64,000 nucleotides of DNA from Oikopleura dioica (lineage: Eukaryota; Chordata; Appendicularia; Copelata; Oikopleuridae). The notes beneath the pieces are model-generated. The model saw only the letters and a list, made by a program, of their open reading frames with translations, was not told the origin of the DNA and made no database searches. Below, piece after piece: positions 10,459 to 21,207 of the stretch. Position 1 is the first letter of the stretch. Each line of letters starts with the position of its first letter. A program made the position numbers and the translations under genes. The stretch covers positions 5,688,157 through 5,752,156 of the forward strand of contig OU015566.1 of the NCBI GenBank assembly GCA_907165135.1, read 5' to 3'.

Positions 10459-12633
10459 TTACAACTGCGGTGGATGGGCTCTCGGAACGAATCGTAATTT
10501 TCCATCTTCGCCTTCAGCATCTACTGTATCGTTATTTTCATCAGCAGAAGCGGGGAAGTGGCAGCCGAGTTTGCTCTGCCACTGAGACCAATTTTCCCGA
10601 ACTTCTTTCCAAGGGCCAAGACCAGCGTTTTGGCAGGTAGAATCGAAAATCGGGCCACCGAGGAAACGAGCAGAGAGATCAGCAACAGTCATCACTTCGA
10701 TGCCAGAACTTTCGTCAGCAGAAGCATGGGCGTTTGTATTTTTGATAATGATTGCCTAGAATTTGATGAAGAAGGAAATTTCAAATGTTATCTTACCCAA
10801 GCCCAGGCGGACTTTCCATCGTCGTAGCACTGCGCTTTCCAGTAGTATTCCGGCACTCTGACTTCGTGCATCTTTCCATGCATCCAGTCCAGCGTTCCAT
10901 GAGTTCCAGTAATGATGTAGTGATCCTTTCCAGGATGCTCGGCCATCATAAATTCTCGAGCCATGCATTCGTATTCGCGCCAGGAGTGTTCAGTTTCTTG
11001 GTTCACAAAAAATTGTCATGAAAAAGGTACTAATTTAAATTGAGAACCGTGCCATTGAAGATAGAAGCTTGTGGGGCAACATTTGTCAGAGTGAAAGTCG
11101 TGTCTTGGGCGTCAGGGTCTTCGTTGTTGATTTCGTTCGGGTCCACGTGACCTCGGTCGATGTGGATCAGGTCGTGTTCACTAAACTTGATGAAGAAAGT
11201 ATTCCAGATTCATATTTTACCCAAGATAATCATCATTCACAGTCTGATGCTTTCCACAAAATTCCCAGTCGCCGTGGTACACGTGATCGATTCTGGATGC
11301 ATATGATTTCTTCGAATCAAAGTCGCCATCGAAACAGAGCGATTTCGAAAGACGAGGCCATCTTTTTCGCGAATCCGGACGATCGTGATGCTTTTTGTCC
11401 GGCGAACGGTTGCCGATGTAGGCAGAATAGACGGGAATGCCAGTTGGAATGTCGTAAAGAGTCGCGAACTTGTGTGGCTTGCCGGCGATATTCTGGCACA
11501 GTCGGATCGCACCAGGATATTTGTCTGAAAACAGAAATTTCAGGCGTTTTTTATCGATTTTGAAGGGAAATTATCGATTTTTTGGCGATTCCGATCGATA
11601 TTCGAAAAATACGAAACTTTTTGATTGATATCAGATGGTTTTGAATGCAAAATTTGGGGTGCGCGTCGATTCCTACGGTTTCAGGGTTTTGCGTCGATTC
11701 CTACGATGCGTCGATACCTACGGTTGCGTCGATACCTACGGTTAGAAATGACTCATGCCAAGGAAGGAAAGATAGGGTCTGCACGTGAACAAAAAAATGC
11801 TTTTCAAAGACATGTTTATGTGAATAGTTTATTGAATTTTCTTGTAATTTTGTCGGCTTTTTGTCGACGGATTGGTTGGCTCATTATCGTTTCGGGAAAT
11901 ATTTTGCTAAAATTTATCATTCTTCTGGCAAGAACCCAAAAATGGCAAAAATCAATTTAGCAAAAATCAATTATTTAAAATAACTTCTCATCAAAGAGCC
12001 AACAAACTAAAAACAGACAATAACTCAACAAAGAAAAGCCGTAACCCATTAGATATTTTATGATAAGTTGCAGACCCTATCTTTCCTTCCTTGGCATGAG
12101 TCATTTCTAACCGTAGGTATCGACGCATCGTAGGAATCGACGCAAAACCCTGAAACCGTAGGAATCGACGCGCACCCCAAAATTTGGCAATTTTGATGAA
12201 TTTCTTGTCCGAACAGCCCGAAACGACCGCGGGCCGCGAAAGTAGCGCCCAAGATTCGCTAGATCAAAAATCTGCTTGAGCGCCCCCCGCCCGCGCTTTG
12301 AAGCTGCAGCCGCTGATTGGACAAGATATGCACGTGCTTCTGAGCTTCTCAGACTTGAAGAACTGGTTTTTCCAATCAGACTTCAATCCAATTTCAGTTA
12401 GATATGAAGAAGAGACCAGAGAGATTTTTGCTACCTGTGAACTTTTGATTATATCTTCTTGACTTAGATCAGTGCTAGAAATTCTCTTTACCTGTCAAGG
12501 GCCATAGATACTGATTGTGAAAATATTCGTCGCACGTATCCTCTACCAATCCAAAGTCATTCGCCCCCTCAATCAAATTTTCGCGAGTAGAAAACCCCGA
12601 AATAAGAGCAAGAAATCCCGCCAAAAGCCTCAT
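10459..12633 (-). CDS. secreted DNA/RNA non-specific endonuclease (ENDOD1-like)
   Basis: Exons (-): 12492-12633, 11221-11524, 11053-11180, 10797-10996, 10459-10755, giving 356 residues. A signal peptide (MRLLAGFLALISGFS) precedes a DNA/RNA non-specific nuclease fold. Visible family marks are the segment KFATLYDIPTGIPVYSAYIG and the catalytic DRGH motif (IDRGHVDPNE in exon 3), followed by FNETEHSWREYE where the family has its metal-binding Asn/Glu region, and GTHGTLDW. Such enzymes cleave single- and double-stranded nucleic acid using the DRGH histidine and a metal-binding Asn. Intron 3 (10997-11052) must be GC-AG to keep the frame. Intron 1 is unusually long (967 nt) and contains a palindromic element. 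The role could be extracellular DNA degradation or immunity. Confidence 0.85.
11647..12188. mobile_element. palindromic non-autonomous element (MITE-like) in intron 1 of the endonuclease
   Basis: An arm at about 11651-11790 and its reverse complement at about 12066-12184 are nearly identical over about 115 bp. Both start with AAATTT-GGGGTGCGCG-type ends and contain repeats of an 18-bp unit, gcgtcgatacctacggtt: about four copies in the left arm and fewer in the right. The roughly 275-bp centre is AT-rich with no coding signal. No clear target-site duplication was found. It accounts for most of the abnormal length of this intron. Confidence 0.65.
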
Positions 12634-13188
12634 CCCTTTTTGTTTTCTCTGCTTTTGAACCGGTAGTTGTTTTTCGAGTCAGAAAATATTGGCGCTGCGG
12701 GAGCTTGAGTAAAAAGTAGGGCCCAAGCGTGTCTGCGCGCCGTGGAAAGCGCGCGAATCTCATTGGTCGAGAGAGGAAATTATTGAATTCTCGCCAGAGA
12801 GTGTGAAAATAGAGGAAATCCTGACGGATCTTTTTACAATCAGCGAGACTGTTCCTTTTTCTCTAAATTTTAGAAAGTCTAAATATTAATCCTTTTGATT
12901 CTAGATGTGAAAGTGCGCGGAATTCGTTTCTCCGGCGAAAGCAGAGAAAATGAGTGAATTCAATGATTGCGAAGCGGAAATTCCCGAAATGATTCTAGGA
13001 AGAAGTCATTTATAAAAAGACCCAGAAGAGGGTCTAACAAAGACACCTTACTCCTAACAAAGATACCTTACTTTTCCCAAACCTGATCTCATGTTTCCGA
13101 TTTATTTATTTTCCTCTTTTGCAAAAGATTGAAATTTATAAATTGAAAATTTTTTGTTGAAAAGAAATCTTATTTTTCTTAATTTCAG
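12634..13188. other. intergenic region, endonuclease promoter side
   Basis: No gene was recognised. It holds a GC-rich patch with repeated GCGCG and an ATTGG (CCAAT-type) box near 12731-12766, a plausible core promoter of the minus-strand endonuclease. It also holds a small hairpin (AGACCC/GGGTCT, about 13018-13035) and two copies of TAACAAAGAYACCTTAC at 13035-13051 and 13055-13071. Confidence 0.4.
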
Positions 13189-13511
13189 ACCCGAAACATG
13201 CGGGCGAATTCGACTGTCGTTCTTGACGCGCAGTCGAGATGCCAAATTGGAAGAAAAAAGCAAGAAACGACTCCTTACCATAACAAAGGCTGCATTGGAA
13301 GAAAATGGTAAGGAGAACTTATTGAAATTTGATTTAATATTCATTATATTTAGAGGAGCCACCAGCAATGGAAGTGGATTACGAAACGATGGACGCCCGG
13401 ATGACGTGCAAAGTATGCTTGGAGCGATTCAACGATGGCGATCGCGCAATGAGCGTTCTCCGTTGCCGACATGTCTGCTGCGCTGCCTGTTTGGAGCTAG
13501 TCAATCCGTGA
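13189..13511 (+). CDS. partial RING-finger ORF (truncated or gene remnant)
   Basis: Two exons can be joined: 13189-13308 behind a pyrimidine-rich AG, and 13351-13511. The last exon has an ATG at 13368 and encodes MEVDYETMDARMTCKVCLER followed by a Cys/His pattern (LRCRHVCCAAC). This matches the first six metal ligands of a RING finger (C-x2-C, C-x-H-x2-C-x2-C). The ORF then stops at 13509, before the last CPxC pair, so the finger is incomplete unless splicing continues past LELVNP. No start codon fits exon 1 without an upstream exon. A pseudogene or a fragment of a larger E3 ligase gene is likely. Confidence 0.4.
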
Positions 13512-14121
13512 ACGTAGGATGCGTAGAAGGACCGGCTTACTCTGCTCAATCTACGCCATTCCAAGCTGAACCGAACGACGCTTCAACATGACTTTATGTC
13601 AAGCTACATACTTTACTGTTGCCAACGACAACTACAACAACATAACTAACAAAGATACCTTACCCTATTCTGTTTCAAAATTTTCAGGACTTCAACTCGT
13701 CGTTTTTCGGCCTATTTCGAATGCTTTAACTTAAAATAGCTAGAAAATCCTTGAATAAGAAGTCCTTATTTTATTTTCTTCAATTTCAGACGGAAATAAT
13801 GTAACTTGCGGGCGAATTCGACTGTCGTTTTGCACAAGCAGTCGAGATGCCAAGAAAAATCCGAGGGCGAGATTTGCTAACTAGCAAATCTCAACGCAAC
13901 TCAAAACCCTGCCATCCAATGGGGGGAACACAAGCCTGAAAAGGCTCATAAATCCTCAACGAGTTGCGAAAAAGCAATTACTGCTCCAAAAATTTGTTGA
14001 TAACAACAATGTGATCGATTCTAATAAAGATACCTTACTTGACCATCAAACAAAGCTGTTTTTTATTCTGCAGGAAAAAGCATGTTCTTCAGCATTTTAC
14101 TCTTCAAGTGGTTGACCTAGA
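13512..14121. other. hairpin-rich stretch with a duplicated segment
   Basis: No complete ORF. 13770-13850 repeats the sequence around 13170-13240 (gcgggcgaattcgactgtcg) with an altered loop between the paired halves CGACTG and CAGTCG. A perfect 10-bp stem-loop lies at 13869-13892 (GAGATTTGCT, loop AACT, AGCAAATCTC), with further pairing potential between CGCAACTC near 13895 and GAGTTGCG near 13958. Copies of TAACAAAGATACCTTAC lie at 13647-13663 and, as a variant, 14022-14038. It could be a structured non-coding RNA or a decayed duplicate of the RING exon. Confidence 0.35.
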
Positions 14122-15005
14122 ATGGATGACGATGATATGTGTTTCAAGCTTTGGCGCATCCGAAAAACCGTGATGGCCATGTGCCACGATCGAAAGTACC
14201 TCGTAGCGGTTAGTTCTTTCTCTTTAATTCGGGCATTTATCATGCGATTCTTTGTAGCAACGAGAATTGGACCAGACGCTGGAGCAATTCAAAGCGGAAT
14301 TCGGCTCCCAGCCGAGTCAGAATCAGCCAAGTCGAAAAGACTTGACGATTATTGTCTGCCACTCGGACGATCCCACTGATCAGATGTTTGTCTTCTTCCC
14401 TGAAGACCCCAAGGTACCTCCATTTCGTCATTTCCATCTCTCACTCCCTTTTTTCAGGTGACGATCAAGCAGGTAAAAATCTACTGCCAGCGAATGCAGG
14501 AAGAAAACATTACTCGAGCTATTATCGTCATTCAACAGAGTATGACTCCTAGTGGTACGTGAACCCGCTTACAGGGCTCTGCAACCTCTGTCAAAAATCT
14601 GAGTCGGAGTCTGTCTACATAGGTTGCGGAGCCCAGCCCCCAAATCCATCAGGCTCTAAGTTTTTTTCTAGCGAAACAAGCACTGGATGACATGGCGCCA
14701 AAGTACACTTTGGAGTCGTTTTACGAGCAGGAGTTGATGATCAACATCACCGAACACGAGTTGGTACCGACCCACGCCGTTTTGACGGACGACGAGAAGA
14801 AGGAATTGCTCAAGTTAGTCTACAATTCTCAAAGCCGCTCATTAACGATTTTAGGCGATACAAGTTGAAAGAGTCGCAGCTCCCGCGAATCCAGAAATCG
14901 GACCCAGTCGCTCGATACTTTGGCGTCCAGCGCGGCCAGGTCTTTAAAATCATCCGAAGATCCGAAACTGCGGGAAGATACGTCACCTACCGTCTGGTGA
15001 CATAG
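14122..15005 (+). CDS. POLR2E: RNA polymerase subunit RPB5 (shared by Pol I, II and III)
   Basis: Exons: 14122-14208, 14258-14413, 14458-14554, 14672-14813, 14855-15005; introns 41-117 nt, all GT-AG. The product is about 210 residues, the usual RPB5 length. Recognisable family segments are the N-terminal jaw ([36 protein letters not shown]), the central [14 protein letters not shown], and the very conserved C-terminal assembly domain ([47 protein letters not shown]). RPB5 sits in the lower jaw of all three nuclear RNA polymerases, contacting downstream DNA. All key segments are intact. Confidence 0.96.
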
Positions 15006-15117
15006 AATGAAAGCGAAAGAATTTGAATTTGAGAAAATCTGCAACGTACCCTGCCACTAGAATGAATTACGTCTCGAATTTCCGAAATTGAAATTGAAAG
15101 AACAAAAAAAAACTGTG

Positions 15118-15123
15118 AATAAA
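15118..15123 (+). terminator. AATAAA polyadenylation signal after POLR2E
   Basis: Canonical AATAAA 113 nt past the POLR2E stop codon, followed within 20 nt by a pyrimidine-poor TTTCAG and the start of a small downstream ORF, as in a tightly packed or operon-like arrangement. Confidence 0.55.
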
Positions 15124-15151
15124 GGAAACGATGATTTCAGAAAGAAAAAGT

Positions 15152-15304
15152 ATGAGTTTGTTGTGTCGAATTTCGGTCAGGAGAAAATCATTGTATGCAT
15201 TTTTGAATATTCCAAGGGAGACGGAGACGAAAAAGGTTGAGGAAATTATTGCGGCGAGGAAGGACGAGCTCGTGACGAAGGAAATGTCTGAGGGGAAGGG
15301 TTGA
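15152..15304 (+). CDS. small hypothetical protein (50 aa)
   Basis: ORF of 50 codons whose ATG lies 11 nt behind a TTTCAG, a plausible trans-splice acceptor, and 146 nt downstream of the POLR2E stop. The N-terminus (MSLLCRISVRRKSLYAFL) is basic and amphipathic like a mitochondrial presequence; the rest is charged and helical (ETETKKVEEIIAARKDEL). I do not recognise a family. It could be a small mitochondrial protein co-transcribed with POLR2E, or spurious. Confidence 0.35.
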   Translation: MSLLCRISVRRKSLYAFLNIPRETETKKVEEIIAARKDELVTKEMSEGKG

Positions 15305-15546
15305 ATATTGTTGTTTTGGCTTGTTTTCTCATGGGCGAATTCCGGCTTTTTTCTTATTCTTACTAACAGGAAACCGGAGTGAAAACAAAATTAAACCAAA
15401 TATGAGGTTTGGCGCCCTCTTACGATCTAGTTATAAATAGCACCAACATCGCTGAAAATTATTAAAATTTCGGAATTTATTAAATGAAAAACGTGAAGTA
15501 ATGCACTAAGGTCGGAATTCTCCTCACGATGTCTCCTGCAATGTTT

Positions 15547-15556
15547 AATAAATAAA
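15547..15556 (+). terminator. overlapping AATAAA signals
   Basis: AATAAATAAA lies between the small ORF and POLRMT, a likely polyadenylation signal for the upstream transcript. Confidence 0.4.
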
Positions 15557-15583
15557 ATCTTTTGAATTCGAGTATTATTATTT

Positions 15584-18500
15584 ATGTGTAAATTTTTTTT
15601 GATCAATATTCAACCATTGACAGAGTTGTATAGATTCCGCAAAAGCAGGCTTAATTATGACTTGATCGTTGAACTAGAAGAAAAAAAAGCAAACCGTACT
15701 GAAGAGGACCTTCTTCCTCCATCGATTAATCCCCAGACAAATGCTCTAATTGTAAGACCCATTTTCACTCACCTCTTATCCATTCTTGCAGGAAAAAATG
15801 CCGGTAAACGATGACCAGAAAAACTCGCTAAAACAATCGGTCGCCCACATTGGTTTCCGCGCCTCAACTTGGGCAACGATTTTTATCTGTTGGATCGTTT
15901 TGAAATGGAACATCCTCACGAAAGAGAAGCGCCAAGAGCTCAACAAAAAAGACATGCAAGATTATGACGATTTAGTCAATTTCAACGTCCCTATTTTTTC
16001 TGAAATGTCAATTGATAAATTTATCAAAAATTTAAAAGCATTTAATTTTTTTGGCTGGAAAAACTTGTAAATTATATTTTCTCAAAATTCTCATTCGAAA
16101 ACTTTCAGAAGAAAAATGGGATGGCTTTCTTCTTACGGCCCTCATCACGTGAGAGCTATCAGGAGAATCAGCAGGACTCGTCCTCTTCGACTTTTTGAGA
16201 AGATCGATGATTTCGCTAAGCTGCCATCGAAAATTAAGCTGATCAACGACATCAATTACAAAAGATATCGGGAAGCGACTAAAGCCGAGTTGAAAGTTTT
16301 TGGAGAAAAGGCGAATCTGTCCAATTATAAAAAGCTCGGAAGTGGGCCTCCTTACAAGGTAGATTCGTTCGAAAATCTGGAAAGTTAACGATTCTAGTTT
16401 AAAAATACATGGCGCGAGGACGATTTCAAACGGACAGGAGCGCACTTGCTGGTGAACCATACAGTCTTTGGCAAGCTCCGACAAGATACAGTCAACCAAA
16501 CCGAGCTCTGGAATCCAATCGCGCATTTCAACATCTCCCCCGCGTCCCAGAAACTCATCAACGAATTCTACCTCCAGATTCCAGCGAAAAACGGGCTGCA
16601 ATGGATGCACCATCAAATTGGATGGAGATATTTGAAGAATTTCATGTGGTGGAGGAGTTTTCGAAAGCCGGACTATATTTTTGACATGAAGGACTTTGAG
16701 AACTCATGGGCTGTGATGGATCAGTTTTTGGATAAAGTCGAGAAAGCGGCGGAAAAACACTCGATTTCGACGATGAAATTTACAGCCGACTCGGTGAAGA
16801 ATAATTATTTGGATATAACCGACACGCTGTATTTCGACCAGCCAAGATATTATTTTATGCTCAGAACGCTTGAATTTTACAAACGTTGTAATCCAGAAGT
16901 TCAGGAAATTCTAAAGCATCGAATTGACGAGTATTTCTCTCGTGAAAACATCAAAGAAGGCCAGCTCGTTTTGAGAAGACAAATCACAGACCCCCTTGAT
17001 CGAGAAAATTTAAACGAGTACCTCGAAAACCCACCAAGTTATATCGACAAATATGTTCCTGCGATGGACAAAATCTGGGAGCAACGAATCGGTGATTTCA
17101 AAATAAAACGGAATGAAGAGCTCTTTGCCGACGAAGAAAAACTCCGAGAGCTTTTTGAAAAACAGATGGAAATTGAAGCAAGAGGGTCAATCACTGTCGA
17201 TGTTGATTATCCCTCGCAGACGAAATACGAACATAATCGCAAGCGACTCAATTTAGAAAAGTTCACCCCTGAGTTGGTCAAATCGATGCTAGAGAAATAC
17301 ATGGTCGAGTGGGAAAAGATCCTTGGCGACAGGATGATCCAAATGTACATTGAAATGTCGGAGCATGCGATTTCCGACTTGAATCTTCTCGAGTCTCTCA
17401 AATTCCTTGAAATACGCGCGTTTTTTGAAACACTTGTTGAAGCAGGCGGCGACGATCCCGAGAAGTTCATCCGATATCTGGCCAAGCAGATGGTCTGGGG
17501 AAGCTACAGCGAAGTTGCGATGTCACAAGAATATCTCGTCACAACCATGATTCTGCTCCCACATGTTTGGGATTATTGCATCATGACACTGGAGAAGGCC
17601 TTGATCAATCCGACCTTCGAGGATTACAAAAGATGGTTCACTGGGGACAATAATGATCACGTCGGCAATGCGGGAGCGTTGTTCCATGATTTGGCGTATC
17701 ATAAGTCTTCAGAAATCGGACTTCAGTTGAATAGAGTGCTAGTCAATTTGATGAGGGAGACTCTTCAGTTTCATAGGTAAGCTCATGTTGAATATCTAGA
17801 GGATAGGAGTTCGTGAACGATTAGTTTATCAAGTCTGTAATACTCTTCTCAGAACTCCGGCAGAAGCACTAGAATGGTACAACTCAACTCGTCCTTTAGA
17901 AGAGGATCTTCTCAACAACCAGCTTCATCCGTGGATCATGCTAACCGACAGAGATCATCCCTCTCAAAACATGTTTCAAGACCTCGCTTTTATCTTTCGC
18001 ATGGGAACTTACACGGACAAATACTCTGCGATGCCGATGGTTTGTCCGCCAAGACCCTACAAGATCTTCGATAATCAAATCAAAGGCCAATTTCTTACCT
18101 CGCCAAGATTGCTGGTCAAAAGAAAAAAGATGCGAAACCCGAAGCCGTATCACATCGAAGAGTCCTACGGCTGGAAACAGTATCCGAAAGAAAAGATCAA
18201 TCACATGCTCACTGCCTGCAACGCCATTGCCCAACAAAGCTGGAGCATCAACAAAGAAATCGTTGATATACTCGAAGAAGTAACAAAAGAAGGAGGAATG
18301 TACACATTGAAAGTTCCAATGCGCGACTGCTGGGATGTTTCTCACGGAATCAAGTCGATTGTAACCACCTCAACGTCTGATCCTCTTTACAATAGACACA
18401 AGCAAGTAGAAACACGACTAAGGGTTGAAGAAAAGGGACTGTATGTTACTTTCCAGAGCCATTTAGGCCTCGCCAAGTACTTTTCCCAGTTCGACGAGTT

Positions 18501-20034
18501 CTGGCTCCCTCTGGACTTGGACTACAGAGGTCGGATTTATCCAACAACGGCTATTATGAATCCGCTATCGAGTGACCCCTACAGAGCGACTTTTCAGTTT
18601 GGACGAGCAAGAAAACTAGGTGGAAGGCAAAAGAATGGTTTCACCGGATTCGAGTGGCTGTTGATTCAGTGCATCGCACTTTCTGATAAGAAAAAGAAAG
18701 CGACTCACGAGGAAATGCTCCATTTCGCATGGCAAAATTTCCACGCGATTTGTGACTCTGGTCGAGAACCTCTTACTGGCTATAGATGGTGGGAAACTTG
18801 TGAGAAACCGTTTCAGGTGCTCGCTGCTTGTATGGAGATTTGGAAGGCGACACAACTGGACGATCCAGCGGAGTATGAGACGAAAATTTCAGTCCACATG
18901 GACGGAACTTGCAACGGATTCCAGCACTACTCTGCCATGGGAAGAGATACTATCGGCGCTATCTTCACAAATGTTCTTCCAACTGAGCGGCCTTCTGACT
19001 TCTACCACTCGATTCTCGAATCAGCGCTGAAGCTGATGGATGAAGATATTGCCGCCGAAGGAGCAAACTTCGAAAAGCTTCGAATCGCGAAAATCGCCCG
19101 CAAAGTCGTCAACCGTTCAATTGTCAAGAGACCTGTCATGGCTATTCCGTACGGCTTATCTGTCAGAGGCGCCGTCGACATTTGCAGAAACAATCTTCAC
19201 GGGAAAATTTCCACTGCCGATTTGACCCCCGTGGCGCAGTATATCATCAGGAACTTGTTCAGTTCGATCAATCAGACGTTCCGAAACTCGATGGCGATCA
19301 AGCAGTGGCTCGCTGGGTACAATCGATTTTGCTCCTCGAAACTCGGAGTTCCGATTGAGTACATTTCGCCGATGGGATTTCCTGGTGAGCTTTAATTTTT
19401 CTTTTCCAAGTTTTACCTGGCGATTTCAGTGTCGCAGATTGGATACAAAAGTATGCTGCAAAGAAAGACCTCGATGGAAGTACTGATAGCTGCTGTAGAC
19501 GAGAATAGAATAAAGAACGAAAGGGATAATTGCTACGGAGTGTTTCCCGCGGCAGATGGTCAACGATCCGGAAACTCGCTCTCGCCGAACTTTGTTCATG
19601 CGATTGATGCGAGTCATTTGCTCATGAGTTACACTATGTTTGCTAAAGGTAGAGCGCTCTTTCATGTCCTCTTTTGATAACTTTTTTTAGCTGCGAAAGA
19701 AGAAAGAGGGACGGAAGCAGATTTCGGATCAATCCACGACTCGTTTTGGTGCCACCCTTCTCAAGTAGATCTATTGAATGAAAACCTCCGCGAAGCGTTC
19801 ATCGACATGTATGAAAATTTCGACCCTATCACGACTTTTGCTGAACACATGGAGAACTGGGTGATTCCGGAACGTCTGTGGCCGAAGCGATTCGATAATT
19901 TGCCGGAAAGTGTAACGACGCTGGAGAATAAGCTGTCGCATCTGGAAAGAAGAGAAACGCTGTTTCATAACCGGCCGGAGAAAGGAGATATGGATATACA
20001 AAAAGTCAGAGATTCAAAGTATTTCTTCTGCTGA
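15584..20034 (+). CDS. POLRMT: mitochondrial DNA-directed RNA polymerase
   Basis: Exons: 15584-15751, 15792-16066, 16109-16358, 16398-17776, 17853-19384, 19430-19648, 19691-20034; phases close to 1,388 residues. It is a single-subunit T7-type polymerase that transcribes the mitochondrial genome. Visible catalytic blocks include MVCPPRPYK, DLDYRGRIYPTT, the metal-binding Asp in MDGTCNGFQHYSAMGRD, the finger/O-helix block RKVVNRSIVKRPVMAIPYG, SPNFVHAIDASHLLMS, and the C-terminal catalytic HDSFWCHP. The N-terminal half is divergent, as usual where metazoan POLRMT carries PPR-like helices. The start at 15584 is the only in-frame ATG in the first exon; MCKFFLINIQPLTELYRFRK is compatible with a mitochondrial targeting signal. 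Confidence 0.95.
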
Positions 20035-20147
20035 ACAGTTCCACTTTTCTACCTTCAATATGATTGTAAATATAATTAAACCTGACTAGATCTATTCTTG
20101 CTGAAAAGTCTTATTTAGTTTATAACTGAATGTTTTCTATAATAAGA

Positions 20148-21131
20148 ATGAATAAAAATGAAATAAACGCGTTTCTGCGCAGGTATTTGCTGGCAACAGG
20201 GCGGCAAAAATCTCTTGATGCACTTGAAGATGACTGGAAAAGGACTCAAAAAGGGAATGAACTGAAAAAGGAAGGATTCAAGCTCAGTTTTGAAATTCAA
20301 AAGCCTCCAAAAAGAATGTCACTTCTTGAAGATGCGAAGGTGACTGAAAGAAAGCGACCGAAAAAAGCAAAAATTGCTTCAGATGATTCGGATGTAAAAG
20401 GTTTGATATTATCTAGGAACTTGCGAATAAAAAGGGTTTTAGAGAAGAAAGTAGAAGTTCCGAAAGAATTCAAGAAGTTGGCTAAAGCTGTTGGTCTCCC
20501 AAAAGATCACCTCGAATTCTTCTACGAGTACCGAGAAAGCTTCCACTGGGAGGTGAAGAAGGACAACAGTATTTACTGTACTGGGAAATGCGGCAACTGC
20601 AAATTCAGCAGCAAAGTCAAGAAAAACTGCCTCGTCGAACACATGATCTCTGTCCACAATCACGGCGACTTCAAATGCAAAGAACAAAACTGCAAATATG
20701 TTGGATTCTCTCATGGAAATCTTCAGCGGCACACAGCGCAATTCCACGGGATGGGCAAAGTCGGGTACAAGCTCAATAGAGTGCTTCAGTGCAAGTATTG
20801 TGATTACAGCTCGAGTCAGCGGAAAGTTCTCGACGAGCACGTGGCTGTGCACGAGAATAGGCTCCACCAATGCGAGTTCTGTACTTATAAATGTGCGACG
20901 CTGACAAATCTGAAATACCATCTCTTTGCCCACTTCAATATCCGACCATTTGAATGTCAAACCTGCTCGGCTACTTTTCCCAGTCAATCCAAACTCGACT
21001 TCCACAAGAAGTTTCATTCAAAAGACTTTACGTGTAATCATTGCCTTGAAACCTATCCTACTCATAACTTGCTCGAAAAACACTTGAAAGTCTGCAGAGT
21101 CAGAATTCAAAAATTTAGGGATAGTCGATGA
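20148..21131 (+). CDS. LisH plus C2H2 zinc-finger protein, copy 1
   Basis: Exons 20148-20400 and 20443-21131; the 42-nt intron keeps the frame, so the ORF is also open across it. I start at MNKNEINAFL by comparison with the two paralogues. Residues 4-30 (INAFLRRYLLATGRQKSLDA) look like a LisH dimerisation motif. A basic Lys/Pro region follows, then a conserved stretch ending in KKLAKAVGLPKDHLEFFY, then about six C2H2-type fingers, several non-standard (CKYCDYSSSQRKVLDEHVAVH; CEFCTYKCATLTNLKYHLFAH). A nuclear DNA- or RNA-binding role is inferred. Copy 2 begins only 76 nt downstream, a tandem duplication. Confidence 0.85.
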   Translation: MNKNEINAFLRRYLLATGRQKSLDALEDDWKRTQKGNELKKEGFKLSFEIQKPPKRMSLLEDAKVTERKRPKKAKIASDDSDVKGLILSRNLRIKRVLEKKVEVPKEFKKLAKAVGLPKDHLEFFYEYRESFHWEVKKDNSIYCTGKCGNCKFSSKVKKNCLVEHMISVHNHGDFKCKEQNCKYVGFSHGNLQRHTAQFHGMGKVGYKLNRVLQCKYCDYSSSQRKVLDEHVAVHENRLHQCEFCTYKCATLTNLKYHLFAHFNIRPFECQTCSATFPSQSKLDFHKKFHSKDFTCNHCLETYPTHNLLEKHLKVCRVRIQKFRDSR

Positions 21132-21207
21132 CACTTTCTTCCTTTCTCAACCAAGCACTGTAGAACAGATCAAATAAAATCACTCAATAAAATATGAACT
21201 CATAAGA

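Noticed and set aside
13018-13035. Histone-type 3' stem-loop (AGACCC/GGGTCT)
   Set aside because: The sequence does not fit the histone stem-loop consensus and no histone ORF precedes it.
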